From positions 1 through 14,443 of the forward strand of contig DAHUXX010000150.1 in assembly GCA_027306955.1 (NCBI GenBank): 14,443 nt of DNA, read 5' to 3'. This document shows, piece after piece, positions 7,404 to 14,443 of the stretch. The translations under genes and the position numbers were made by a program. Numbering within the stretch: position 1 is the stretch's first letter; each line of letters starts with the position of its first letter. This DNA comes from Acetobacteraceae bacterium. Its GTDB lineage: Bacteria; Pseudomonadota; Alphaproteobacteria; Acetobacterales; Acetobacteraceae. The notes under the pieces are model-generated. The model did not search any database, had not been told where the DNA came from, and was given only the letters and a program-made list of their open reading frames with translations.

Positions 7404-8101
7404 AGCCCGCGCTCGCGCTTGATACGGTCCCAGGCGGCGTTGATCTTCGCCACCTGGTCCTGCGCCTTCGCGACCAGCTCCGGCGCCGCCCCCCGTGCCG
7501 CGAGGCTGTCCGGATGGTGCTCGCGCATCAGCGACCGCCAGCGTGCGCGCAGCACCTCGTCGCTCTCGGTGGCCGACAGGCCCAGCACCGCGTACGGGTC
7601 CTCCGCCGCCGGCCTCCGCGCGGAAGCCTCGCCCAGCCCCATCGCCATGCGCACGCGCGCCAGGAAAGCCGCCTCGCGTGGGTTGACCGGCCCGTCCGCG
7701 GCGGCGATCGCCGTGAGCGAGCCCATCACCTCCTCGAGCAGCGCGGGGTTGTCCGCGAACGCCACGGCAAGCCGCTGCGCGTAGGGCTCCGGTCCCTCCG
7801 GCGAATCGCGCGCGGTGTCGAACCAGCGCCCGATGTCGCGCTCCGCCCCCGGCGGGATCATGAAGCTGCGCTTGAACGCGTCGATCTCCGATCGGTTCAC
7901 CGCCCCGTCGCATTTGGCGAGCTTGGCGGCGATCGCCACCACCGCCACCGCGAACACCTGCTCGCTCCCAGCGGCGGTCACGGCCGGGCGCGCAGCCCCG
8001 CTCTCCGCCGCGTGGCCGAGCGCCGCCCCCACCACCGCGCCCATCGGGCCGCCGACGACAAAGCCGGCGACACCGCCGATGATCTTGCCCCAATAGGCCA
8101 T
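7400..8101 (-). CDS. djlA: DjlA-like membrane-anchored J-domain co-chaperone
   Basis: A 233-residue co-chaperone expected to recruit DnaK to the inner membrane. The N-terminus MAYWGKIIGG and the glycine-rich hydrophobic stretch (7-30) match the E. coli DjlA anchor. Residues 45-160 are a TerB-like helical domain with two acidic motifs (KCDGAVNRSE and AADGPVNPRE). Residues 167-233 are a C-terminal J domain with the HPD tripeptide at 196-198. The length is slightly below E. coli DjlA (271). ATG at 8101 is chosen from that homology; a GTG ten codons upstream is in frame but adds nothing conserved. It leads the djlA-amidase-MFS unit. Confidence 0.92.
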   Translation of the reverse strand: MAYWGKIIGGVAGFVVGGPMGAVVGAALGHAAESGAARPAVTAAGSEQVFAVAVVAIAAKLAKCDGAVNRSEIDAFKRSFMIPPGAERDIGRWFDTARDSPEGPEPYAQRLAVAFADNPALLEEVMGSLTAIAAADGPVNPREAAFLARVRMAMGLGEASARRPAAEDPYAVLGLSATESDEVLRARWRSLMREHHPDSLAARGAAPELVAKAQDQVAKINAAWDRIKRERGL

Positions 8102-8169
8102 GGCGCCCGATACCACGCGAGCGTTGATCACACCAAAACGCCGTCCGGCCCCGGATGCATCCTCAGCGG

Positions 8170-8198
8170 TTGCGCCCCACCCGCGGCGGCGGAATAAG
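8170..8198 (+). promoter_or_regulatory. possible promoter of the DUF1445-oxoprolinase operon
   Basis: TTGCGC (8170-8175) and AATAAG (8193-8198) are separated by 17 bases, in the 200-base divergent gap between djlA and the DUF1445 gene. The -10 matches four of six consensus bases and is a rare A/T patch in this region. The -35 matches three. It would give a leader of roughly 100 bases. No other structure was seen in the gap. Confidence 0.3.
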
Positions 8199-8313
8199 GC
8201 TGTGTGCTCGTTCCCTGCTCACTCGAAATCGTCTGTCGGGCCGTCCGCCCCGATGGGCGCCGATCCCGCATCGTGATTGGCACGCCGCGGCCACCCCGGG
8301 CATGTTTCCCGCC

Positions 8314-9090
8314 ATGAGCGACCACCCAAGGGATCTGCGCCTTGCCTTCCGCGCCGGGCGCGCGGGCAGCACCGCCGGCCTCGCGCCCGGTCGCGAGCAG
8401 GCCAACATCGCCATCCTGCCCGCTGCCCACGCCGCCGAGTTCGAGGCGTTCTGCCGCGCCAACGCGCGCGCCTGCCCGCTGCTCGCGGTTGGCGCGGCGG
8501 GCGACCCCGCGCTTCCCACGCTCGGCGAGGGCATCGACATCCGCACCGACCTGCCGGGCTACCGCGTCGTCGAGCACGGCACGCCGCGCGAGCAGCCCGA
8601 CATCCTCGATCTCTGGCGCGATGACCTCGTCGCCTTCGCCATCGGCTGCTCGTACACGTTCGAGCATGCGCTGATGGCCGCCGGCATTCCGCTCCGCCAC
8701 GTCGAGCAGCGCCGCAAGGTCTCGATGTACCGCACCACCGTCGCCAACACCGCCTCCGGCGCGTTCGCCGGCAACCTGGTTGTCTCGATGCGCCCGCTCC
8801 CACGCGCGAGCGTTGCGTTGGCCGAGGCGATTTCCGCCCGCTTCGCCACCATGCACGGCGCCCCGGTCCATGCTGGCGACCCGGCCGCGCTCGGCATCGC
8901 CGACATCCGGGCACCCGATTTCGGCGATGCCGTCGAGGTGCGCGCGGACGAGGTGCCGGTGTTCTGGGCCTGCGGCGTCACCAGCCAGGTGGCGCTGGAA
9001 TCCGCCGGGCTGCCGCTCGTCATTGGCCACGCGCCGGGCAGCATGCTGATCACCGACGTCCGGTCCGCCCGGTCAACGCAGAGCGCCTGA
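8314..9090 (+). CDS. DUF1445 family protein (YcsI / D-glutamate cyclase-like; putative hydro-lyase)
   Basis: A 258-residue cytoplasmic protein of the DUF1445 family, usually annotated as putative hydro-lyase. Its motifs are all here: ANIAILP (30-36), FAIGCSYTFEHAL (108-120), SMYRT (137-141), GNLVVSMRP (153-161), VPVFWACGVTSQVAL (214-228) and GHAPGSMLITD (238-248). Mammalian D-glutamate cyclase, which turns D-glutamate into 5-oxo-D-proline, contains this domain. The bacterial members have not all been tested. Here an oxoprolinase gene follows 11 bases on, which supports a 5-oxoproline-forming or -handling role. ATG at 8314 begins at the usual family N-terminus; ATG at 8302 is an alternative. 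Neither has a clear ribosome site. Confidence 0.88.
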   Translation: MSDHPRDLRLAFRAGRAGSTAGLAPGREQANIAILPAAHAAEFEAFCRANARACPLLAVGAAGDPALPTLGEGIDIRTDLPGYRVVEHGTPREQPDILDLWRDDLVAFAIGCSYTFEHALMAAGIPLRHVEQRRKVSMYRTTVANTASGAFAGNLVVSMRPLPRASVALAEAISARFATMHGAPVHAGDPAALGIADIRAPDFGDAVEVRADEVPVFWACGVTSQVALESAGLPLVIGHAPGSMLITDVRSARSTQSA

Positions 9091-9101
9091 AGGAAACCCA
9101 C

Positions 9102-12100
9102 ATGAACGGCTGGCAATTCTGGATCGACCGCGGTGGCACTTTCACCGACATCGTCGCCCACGCCCCCGACGGCGCGCTCTCCACGCACAAGCTGCTGAGC
9201 GAGAACCCCGGCCGCTACCGCGACGCTGCCATCGCCGGTATCCGTTCCGTGCTCGGCCTCGCCGCCGGCGAGCCGATCGCCGAGGGTCTGATCGACAGCG
9301 TCAAGATGGGCACCACCGTCGCCACCAACGCGCTGCTGGAGCGTCGCGGCGAGCGCGTGCTGCTGGTGGTCGATCGCGGCTTCGCGGATGCGTTGCGCAT
9401 CGGCAACCAGGCCCGCCCACGCCTCTTCGACCTCGCGATCAGGCTGCCCTCGCTGCTGCACGAGCGCGTGGTGGAGATCGGCGGGCGCATGGATGCCGCC
9501 GGCAGCGAGATCGAGCCCCTCGACGAGAAGGCGGCACGCGAGGCCTTCGCCCGCGCCCGCGAGGCCGGCATCGCGGCGGCCGCCATCCTGCGCATGCACG
9601 CCTGGAGGGCGCCGGCGCACGAAATCCGCCTCGCGGAACTCGCGCGCGAGGCCGGCTTCGCCCAGGTCTCGACCAGCCACGCCACGAGCTCGCTGCTGCG
9701 CCTGGTGCCGCGCGGCCAGACCACCGTCGTCGACGCCTATCTCTCGCCCATCCTGCGCCGCTACGTCGAGCAGGTGGCCGGCGAGCTGCCGGGCGTGCGG
9801 CTCTACTTCATGCAGTCCAACGGCGGCCTCGCCGAGGCCCGGCATTTCGCCGGCAAGGATGCGATCCTCTCCGGCCCCGCCGGCGGCATCGTCGGTGCGG
9901 CACGGACCGCGGCACAGGGCGGCTTCCCCCGCATCATCGGCTTCGACATGGGCGGCACCTCGACCGATGTCGCGCTTTACGACGGCGCCTTCGCCCGCGC
10001 CTTCGAGACCGAGGTCGCCGGCGTGCAGCTCCGCGCGCCGATGATGGCGATCAACACCGTCGCGGCCGGCGGCGGCTCCATCCTGCATTTCGACGGCGCG
10101 CGCATGCGCGTGGGCCCGGATTCCGCCGGCGCCGATCCCGGCCCCGCCTGCTACCGCCGCGGCGGTCCGCTCACGGTGACGGACGCCAACGTCCTGCTCG
10201 GCAAGCTGCAGCCGCGGCATTTCCCCGCGATCTTCGGCGCGGGCGGCGACGCCGCGCTCGACGCCGGCATCGTCGCGGAAAAATTCGCGGCGCTGGCCGA
10301 GGGGATCGCACGCGCCACCGGCACCGCGCCCGATCCGCGCGACGTCGCGGAGGGCTTCCTGCGCATCGCCGTCGCCAACATGGCCAACGCCATCAAACAG
10401 GTTTCGGTACAGAAGGGGTACGACGCCACCCGCTTCGCGCTCGCCTGCTTCGGTGGCGCCGGCGGCCAGCACGCCTGCCTGGTCGCCGATGCGCTCGGCA
10501 TGACCAGCGTCTTCATCCACCCCTTCGCCGGTGTGCTCTCCGCCTACGGCATGGGCCTCGCCGACCAGAGCGTGCTGCGCGAGCAGGCGATGGAACTGCC
10601 GCTCGCTGCGCCCAGCATGGCGGCGCTGACCGAGGCCGCGGCAAGGCTGGAAGACGCGGCGCGCGAGGCCCTGCTCGCCCAGGGCGCGCGGCCCGCCACG
10701 CTGCGCACCGAGCGCTCCCTGCATCTGCGCTACCAGGGCACGGAGGCGACCCTCGCCGTGCCCTTCGCCCCACCCGAGCAAGCCGCCCGCGCCTTCACCG
10801 AACTGCACCGCGCCCGCTTCGGCTTCGCCACGCCGGAACGCCCGCTCATCGTCGAGGCGGTCGCCGTGGACGTCACCTCGCCCGGCGAGGCGGTGGAGGA
10901 AACCCCGATCGCGCAACGTTTCGAAGGCGCGCCGACCCCGATCGACGAGGTCCCCATGTGGTCCGGCGGCGCCGAGCACCGCGTTCCCGTTTTCGACCGC
11001 CTGGAGCTGCTCGGCGGCGACCGCATCCAGGGTCCCGCCCTGATCCGCGAGGCCAACGCCACCACCGTCGTCGAGCCAGGCTGGGAAGCGGAGGTCACGC
11101 CGCGCGACCACATGGTCCTGCGCCGCGCCGCCGCCGCCGCACGCCCCTCCGCCGCCGGCACCGACCGCGCCGACCCGGTCCTCCTCGAGCTCTTCAACAA
11201 CCTCTTCATGAACGTCGCCGAGCAGACCGGCGCCGTTCTCCAGAACACCTCGCAGAGCGTCAACATCAAGGAGCGACTGGACTTCTCCTGCGCCATCTTC
11301 GACGCCGAGGGCAACCTCGTCGCCAACGCGCCGCACATCCCCGTCCATCTCGGCGCCATGGGCGAGAGCGTGCGCACCGTCCTCGCCCGCCGGCGCGCCA
11401 CGCTGCGCCCGGGCGATGTCGTTGCCCTCAACAACCCCTACACCGGCGGCACCCACCTGCCGGACGTGACCGTGATCACGCCGGTCTTCGACCCCACCGG
11501 TACCGCGATTCGCTTCTTCGTCGGCTCGCGCGGCCACCATGCCGATATCGGCGGCATCACCCCTGGCTCCACCCCGCCCGCCTCCCATACGCTGGAGGAG
11601 GAGGGCGTGGTGCTCGACGACTTCCTGCTGGTGGAGCGAGGCCATTTCCGCGAGCCGGAGCTTCGCGCGCTCCTCGCCGGCGCCCGCTATCCCGCGCGCA
11701 GCCCGGACGTGAACGTCGCCGACATCAAGGCCCAGGTCGCCGCCAACAACAAGGGCGTGCAGGAGCTCGGCAAGGTCGAGGCGGAGTTCGGCTGGGACGT
11801 CGTCGCCGCCTACATGCGCCACGTCATGGACAACGCGGAGGAGAGCGTGCGCCGCGTCGTTGCCCGCCTTTCCGACGGCGAGTTCGATTACCGCATGGAC
11901 GACGGGGCCCTGCTGCGCGTCAAGGTCACGGTGGACCACGCGGGCCGCACGGCCAGCATCGATTTCACGGGTACGGATATGCAACGTCCCGGCAATTTCA
12001 ACGCGCCCCCCGCGGTGACCCGCGCCGCGGTGCTCTACGTCTTCCGCTGCCTGGTGGGCGAGGAGATTCCGCTCAACGAGGGCTGCCTCAAGCCGCTCGA

Positions 12101-12698
12101 CATCGTCATCCCGCAAGGCAGCTTCCTGGCGCCCTTTCCCGGTGCCGCCGTCGTCGCTGGCAACACGGAGGTGAGCCAGGCCACCTGCAACGCGCTGTTC
12201 GGCGCCCTCGGCGCCATCGCCTGCAGCCAGGCGACGATGAACAACTTCCTCTTCGGCGATGCCACGCGCCAGTACTACGAAACGATCTGCGGCGGCACCG
12301 GCGCCGGCCCCGGCTTCGACGGCACCTCCGCGATCCAGACCCACATGACCAACACCCGCATGACTGACCCCGAGGTGCTTGAGCTGCGCTACCCCGTCCG
12401 CCTCGAGGAGTTCTCGATCCGCCGCGGCTCCGGCGGCGCTGGAAAATTCCGCGGCGGCGACGGCTCACGCCGGCGCATCCGCTTCCTGGAACCGATGACC
12501 GCGGTGATCGTCTCGTCGCGGCGCGAGGTCGCCCCGTTCGGCCTGGCCGGCGGCGCCGACGGCGCGCCGGGGCGTCAATGGGTGGAACGCGCCGATGGCA
12601 CGCGCGAAGTCCTCGGCGGGCGTGCCAGTGCCGAGCTGTGCCCCGGCGACTGTTTCGTCATTGAGACCCCGGGCGGCGGCGGTTACGGCCCGCCGTAA
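9102..12698 (+). CDS. 5-oxoprolinase / hydantoinase, fused HyuA-HyuB
   Basis: A 1198-residue enzyme of the ATP-dependent hydantoinase/oxoprolinase family, which opens 5-oxoproline (or a related cyclic amide) to glutamate with ATP hydrolysis. The HyuA N-terminal domain spans about 5-195 (DRGGTFTDIVA at 9-19; MGTTVATNALLERRG at 69-83) and the HyuA ATPase core about 205-495 (GFDMGGTSTDVALYDG, 280-295). A connecting region of about 180 residues leads to the HyuB domain, about 690-1196 (NTSQSVNIKERLDFSCA; NNPYTGGTHLPDV; ending GGGGYGPP). The single-chain order matches eukaryotic OPLAH (about 1290 aa), unlike the many bacteria with separate A and B chains. AAGGAA at 9090-9095 is its ribosome site, overlapping the end of the DUF1445 gene. 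The neighbour supports oxoprolinase over hydantoinase activity. Confidence 0.93.
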   Translation: MNGWQFWIDRGGTFTDIVAHAPDGALSTHKLLSENPGRYRDAAIAGIRSVLGLAAGEPIAEGLIDSVKMGTTVATNALLERRGERVLLVVDRGFADALRIGNQARPRLFDLAIRLPSLLHERVVEIGGRMDAAGSEIEPLDEKAAREAFARAREAGIAAAAILRMHAWRAPAHEIRLAELAREAGFAQVSTSHATSSLLRLVPRGQTTVVDAYLSPILRRYVEQVAGELPGVRLYFMQSNGGLAEARHFAGKDAILSGPAGGIVGAARTAAQGGFPRIIGFDMGGTSTDVALYDGAFARAFETEVAGVQLRAPMMAINTVAAGGGSILHFDGARMRVGPDSAGADPGPACYRRGGPLTVTDANVLLGKLQPRHFPAIFGAGGDAALDAGIVAEKFAALAEGIARATGTAPDPRDVAEGFLRIAVANMANAIKQVSVQKGYDATRFALACFGGAGGQHACLVADALGMTSVFIHPFAGVLSAYGMGLADQSVLREQAMELPLAAPSMAALTEAAARLEDAAREALLAQGARPATLRTERSLHLRYQGTEATLAVPFAPPEQAARAFTELHRARFGFATPERPLIVEAVAVDVTSPGEAVEETPIAQRFEGAPTPIDEVPMWSGGAEHRVPVFDRLELLGGDRIQGPALIREANATTVVEPGWEAEVTPRDHMVLRRAAAAARPSAAGTDRADPVLLELFNNLFMNVAEQTGAVLQNTSQSVNIKERLDFSCAIFDAEGNLVANAPHIPVHLGAMGESVRTVLARRRATLRPGDVVALNNPYTGGTHLPDVTVITPVFDPTGTAIRFFVGSRGHHADIGGITPGSTPPASHTLEEEGVVLDDFLLVERGHFREPELRALLAGARYPARSPDVNVADIKAQVAANNKGVQELGKVEAEFGWDVVAAYMRHVMDNAEESVRRVVARLSDGEFDYRMDDGALLRVKVTVDHAGRTASIDFTGTDMQRPGNFNAPPAVTRAAVLYVFRCLVGEEIPLNEGCLKPLDIVIPQGSFLAPFPGAAVVAGNTEVSQATCNALFGALGAIACSQATMNNFLFGDATRQYYETICGGTGAGPGFDGTSAIQTHMTNTRMTDPEVLELRYPVRLEEFSIRRGSGGAGKFRGGDGSRRRIRFLEPMTAVIVSSRREVAPFGLAGGADGAPGRQWVERADGTREVLGGRASAELCPGDCFVIETPGGGGYGPP

Positions 12699-12762
12699 GG
12701 CATTCCGCCGGGCGTAACGGATTGCATGCCGACGCCCGATGCCCGAAAATCGCCGAAAGCGC

Positions 12763-12767
12763 GGAGG
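12763..12767 (+). promoter_or_regulatory. ribosome binding site of the RraA-like gene
   Basis: GGAGG seven bases before the ATG at 12775. It fixes this start over an ATG at 12726 in another frame. The 76 bases between the oxoprolinase stop and this gene hold no clear terminator or promoter. Confidence 0.75.
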
Positions 12768-12774
12768 TTAAAGC

Positions 12775-13443
12775 ATGGCCATCGGGTTCCGAATTCTGCC
12801 GGTCGCGAAACGCGTGGCACCGTCGATCGTGGACGCATTCCGCTCATTGCCGGTCGCCAATGTCAGCGACTCCATGTCGCGCATGACCGCGGGCGGCGCG
12901 CGCCTGCGCCCGTATTACAATGGCGGCACGATGTCAGGCCCCGCCTTCACGGTGAAGACGCGCCCAGGCGACAACCTCATGGTACACAAGGCGCTCGACA
13001 TCGCCGAGCCCGGCGACGTCGTGGTGGTGGATGCGGGCGGCGACCTCACCAACGCCCTCATCGGCGAGCTGATGCAGGCGCACGCGCGCACCCGCAAGCT
13101 TGGCGGCCTGGTGATCAATGGCGCCATCCGCGACGTCGCCGCCCTGCGTGAGAGCGACTTCCCGGTTTTCGCCGCCGGCGTCACGCATCGCGGCCCCTAC
13201 AAGGACGGTCCCGGTGAGATCGGCGTCGCCATTGGCATCGACGGCATGGTGATCGAGCCCGGCGACCTCATGCTCGGCGACGAGGACGGAATCCTCTGCG
13301 TCCCGATCGCCGAGGCCGCGGCGGTGCTCAAGGCGACGCAAACCAAGCACGCGGCGGAGGAAAAGCAGATGGAGGCGACCCTCGCCGGTACCAGCGACCG
13401 CGCCTGGGTGGACGTGACGCTCAAGCGTCTCGGCGTGACCTGA
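12775..13443 (+). CDS. RraA-like / HMG-aldolase family protein
   Basis: A 222-residue protein of the RraA/4-hydroxy-4-methyl-2-oxoglutarate aldolase family (older name: dimethylmenaquinone methyltransferase-like). Family marks are NVSDSMSRM (29-37), SGPAFTV (54-60), the GDVVVVDAGGD strand (80-90), GELM (97-100), GLVINGAIRD with the substrate-contacting R119-D120, and PGDLMLGDEDGILCVP (162-177). Members are divalent-metal class II pyruvate aldolases or oxaloacetate decarboxylases; true RraA, which inhibits RNase E, is a shorter relative of about 160 residues. The length and context favour a metabolic enzyme. It stands 76 bases after the oxoprolinase on the same strand, probably the same transcript, but its link to 5-oxoproline breakdown is not obvious. 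Confidence 0.88.
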   Translation: MAIGFRILPVAKRVAPSIVDAFRSLPVANVSDSMSRMTAGGARLRPYYNGGTMSGPAFTVKTRPGDNLMVHKALDIAEPGDVVVVDAGGDLTNALIGELMQAHARTRKLGGLVINGAIRDVAALRESDFPVFAAGVTHRGPYKDGPGEIGVAIGIDGMVIEPGDLMLGDEDGILCVPIAEAAAVLKATQTKHAAEEKQMEATLAGTSDRAWVDVTLKRLGVT

Positions 13444-13469
13444 CCGCGGCTGCCTCGGCCGGCACGGCG

Positions 13470-13487
13470 GGGCGCGACAGCGCGCCC
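13470..13487. terminator. GC hairpin between the RraA-like and methyltransferase genes
   Basis: GGGCGCG (13470-13476), a four-base loop ACAG and CGCGCCC (13481-13487) make a perfect seven-pair stem 26 bases after the RraA-like stop. No T-run follows, so it may act as an attenuating or Rho-assisted stop, or may simply reflect high GC content. Confidence 0.4.
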
Positions 13488-13531
13488 GCCCGGAGCCGGC
13501 GTCCCGTCCGCACGAGTGGAGCGACGTTGCG

Positions 13532-14278
13532 ATGACCGACGAATTCTGGACGGCGAGCGAACACGGGGGCGAGGAATATTTCGCGTTCCTGGCGCGGCTG
13601 CACAAGTTCCTCAAGCCGAAAACCTATATGGAAATCGGCACCATGGGTGGCCACAGCCTGATCCTCGCCAAATGTCCCTCGCTCGCCATCGACCCGGAAT
13701 TCGAGATCTCGACGAATATCATGGAGGGAAAGAGCACCTGCTTCCTCGCGCAGATGAAGAGCGATCGGTTTTTCGAATCCTACGACCCGACAACGTTCCT
13801 CGGTGGCGCGGTGGACATGGCATTCCTCGACGGCATGCATGTCTACGAATACCTGCTCCGGGACTTCATCAACACCGAGAAATTCTGCAGGAAGAACTCG
13901 GTCATTCTCATGCACGATTGTCTTCCGACGGACGCGCATGTCGCGCGGCGCCAAATGTCGGACCAGGCGCTGGCCTCGCAGTCGGCGCATCCCCGGTGGT
14001 GGGCGGGCGATGTCTGGAAGGTGCTGCTCATTCTGCGCCAGGCTCGGCCCGAGCTGCGTATCACGGCGTTCGACGCGCCGCCGACCGGGGTGGTCGCCAT
14101 CACCAATCTCGATCCGCAATCCGACACCCTGTCGAAGCACTATTTGCCGCTCATCGATTCCGTCCGCAACGTCACGATGAAGGAGATCGGCGAGGACAAA
14201 TTCCGGCAGATGGTGAACTACATCAGCACGTCGCGTGCCGCCGATGCCGAGACCACCGCGCAGTTCTTCTGGCTCTAG
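13532..14278 (+). CDS. class I SAM-dependent methyltransferase (Methyltransf_24-like)
   Basis: A 248-residue cytoplasmic protein with a Rossmann-type methyltransferase core: motif I YMEIGTMGGHSL (32-43), the acidic end of the second strand in AIDPE (52-56), DMAFLDGMHVYEYLLRDF (95-112) and VILMHDC (124-130), a layout typical of the Methyltransf_24 family and of small-molecule or sugar methyltransferases near polysaccharide clusters. The acceptor is unknown. Its base use is less extreme than that of the oxoprolinase (more A/T third positions), hinting at a separate origin. GGAG at 13518-13521 lies ten bases before the ATG. It is separated from the RraA-like gene by an 88-base gap with a hairpin, so it need not belong to the same pathway. 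Confidence 0.82.
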   Translation: MTDEFWTASEHGGEEYFAFLARLHKFLKPKTYMEIGTMGGHSLILAKCPSLAIDPEFEISTNIMEGKSTCFLAQMKSDRFFESYDPTTFLGGAVDMAFLDGMHVYEYLLRDFINTEKFCRKNSVILMHDCLPTDAHVARRQMSDQALASQSAHPRWWAGDVWKVLLILRQARPELRITAFDAPPTGVVAITNLDPQSDTLSKHYLPLIDSVRNVTMKEIGEDKFRQMVNYISTSRAADAETTAQFFWL

Positions 14279-14442
14279 GCCTTGCGTTGCCGGCTCCGGC
14301 GCCCCACTCTCCGGCGCTCCAGTCGTTTCGCGCGCGGGGCGCAAGCGGCATCAGCCATGCACTCCGGCGCATTCTCGAGCACGCGCAGCGCCAGCCGCAG
14401 CAGCGTACCGGCCGGCCGCTTGAGCCCGGCGCGGGCGGCTTC
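14275..14442 (-). CDS. 3' end of an unidentified gene (cut by window edge)
   Basis: An open minus-strand frame of 55 codons runs in from the right edge and stops in a TAG that overlaps the methyltransferase TAG (shared CTAG). Of its first 30 codons 26 end in G or C, as expected for a real gene here. The visible end has a helical stretch (GTLLRLALRVLENAPECMADA) then an arginine-rich tail. It is not recognised. The other two minus frames are less convincing, but with so little sequence the call is tentative. Confidence 0.4.
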   Translation of the reverse strand, partial: EAARAGLKRPAGTLLRLALRVLENAPECMADAACAPRAKRLERRRVGRRSRQRKA

Positions 14443-14443
14443 C

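Noticed and set aside
8102..8136. Possible djlA promoter (TTGGTG ... TGGTAT on the minus strand)
   Set aside because: The spacer is only 15 bases and the -10 would lie eight bases from the start codon. Not convincing.
8155..8313. Upstream start of the DUF1445 gene at 8155
   Set aside because: The added 53 residues have no family similarity and would include the candidate promoter. Family proteins begin near the ATG at 8314.
8559..12344. A 1261-codon open frame on the minus strand, antisense to the oxoprolinase
   Set aside because: The plus-strand frame has the full HyuA and HyuB motifs. The antisense frame is low-complexity (H/R/A/G/E-rich), a usual artefact of GC-rich codon use.

Overview
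The window is uniformly GC-rich, with G/C-ending codons and long spurious antisense open frames. Its proteins and its alpha-type RNase P RNA look alphaproteobacterial, most likely Rhodospirillales or Acetobacteraceae. That placement is an inference from style and gene content; no search was run. Coding density is high and the largest gap is about 210 bases.

Left part (1-8101) is all on the minus strand. Read in the direction of transcription it runs: djlA (membrane-anchored J-domain/TerB protein), a cytoplasmic AmpD/AmiD-type muramoyl-alanine amidase, an MFS transporter, an OmpR-type response regulator, its histidine kinase, a P-loop NTPase of unknown function, an alpha/beta hydrolase, a second MFS transporter paralogous to the first, and the 5' half of rnpB cut by the window edge. 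Genes are chained by 1-8 base overlaps in three sub-blocks: djlA-amidase-MFS, regulator-kinase, and NTPase-hydrolase-MFS. Gaps of about 84 and 83 bases separate the blocks. The second gap holds an 8-base direct repeat with 11-base periodicity, the spacing expected of an OmpR-family site, so the two-component system may control the NTPase-hydrolase-MFS block.

Right part (8302-14278) is on the plus strand, divergent from djlA. A DUF1445 protein (YcsI / D-glutamate cyclase family, often annotated as a putative hydro-lyase) is followed 11 bases later by a fused HyuA-HyuB 5-oxoprolinase, then an RraA/HMG-aldolase-like protein. Cyclase plus oxoprolinase would make a route from D-glutamate through 5-oxoproline to glutamate. 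A stand-alone class I methyltransferase follows, beyond a hairpin. It converges on the partial 3' end of a minus-strand gene at the right edge, the two stop codons overlapping in a CTAG.

The parts most worth attention are the NTPase-hydrolase-MFS block with its adjacent two-component system, the pair of paralogous transporters flanking it, and the D-glutamate/5-oxoproline cassette divergent from a peptidoglycan amidase operon. No mobile elements, tRNAs, CRISPR arrays or phage genes were seen.
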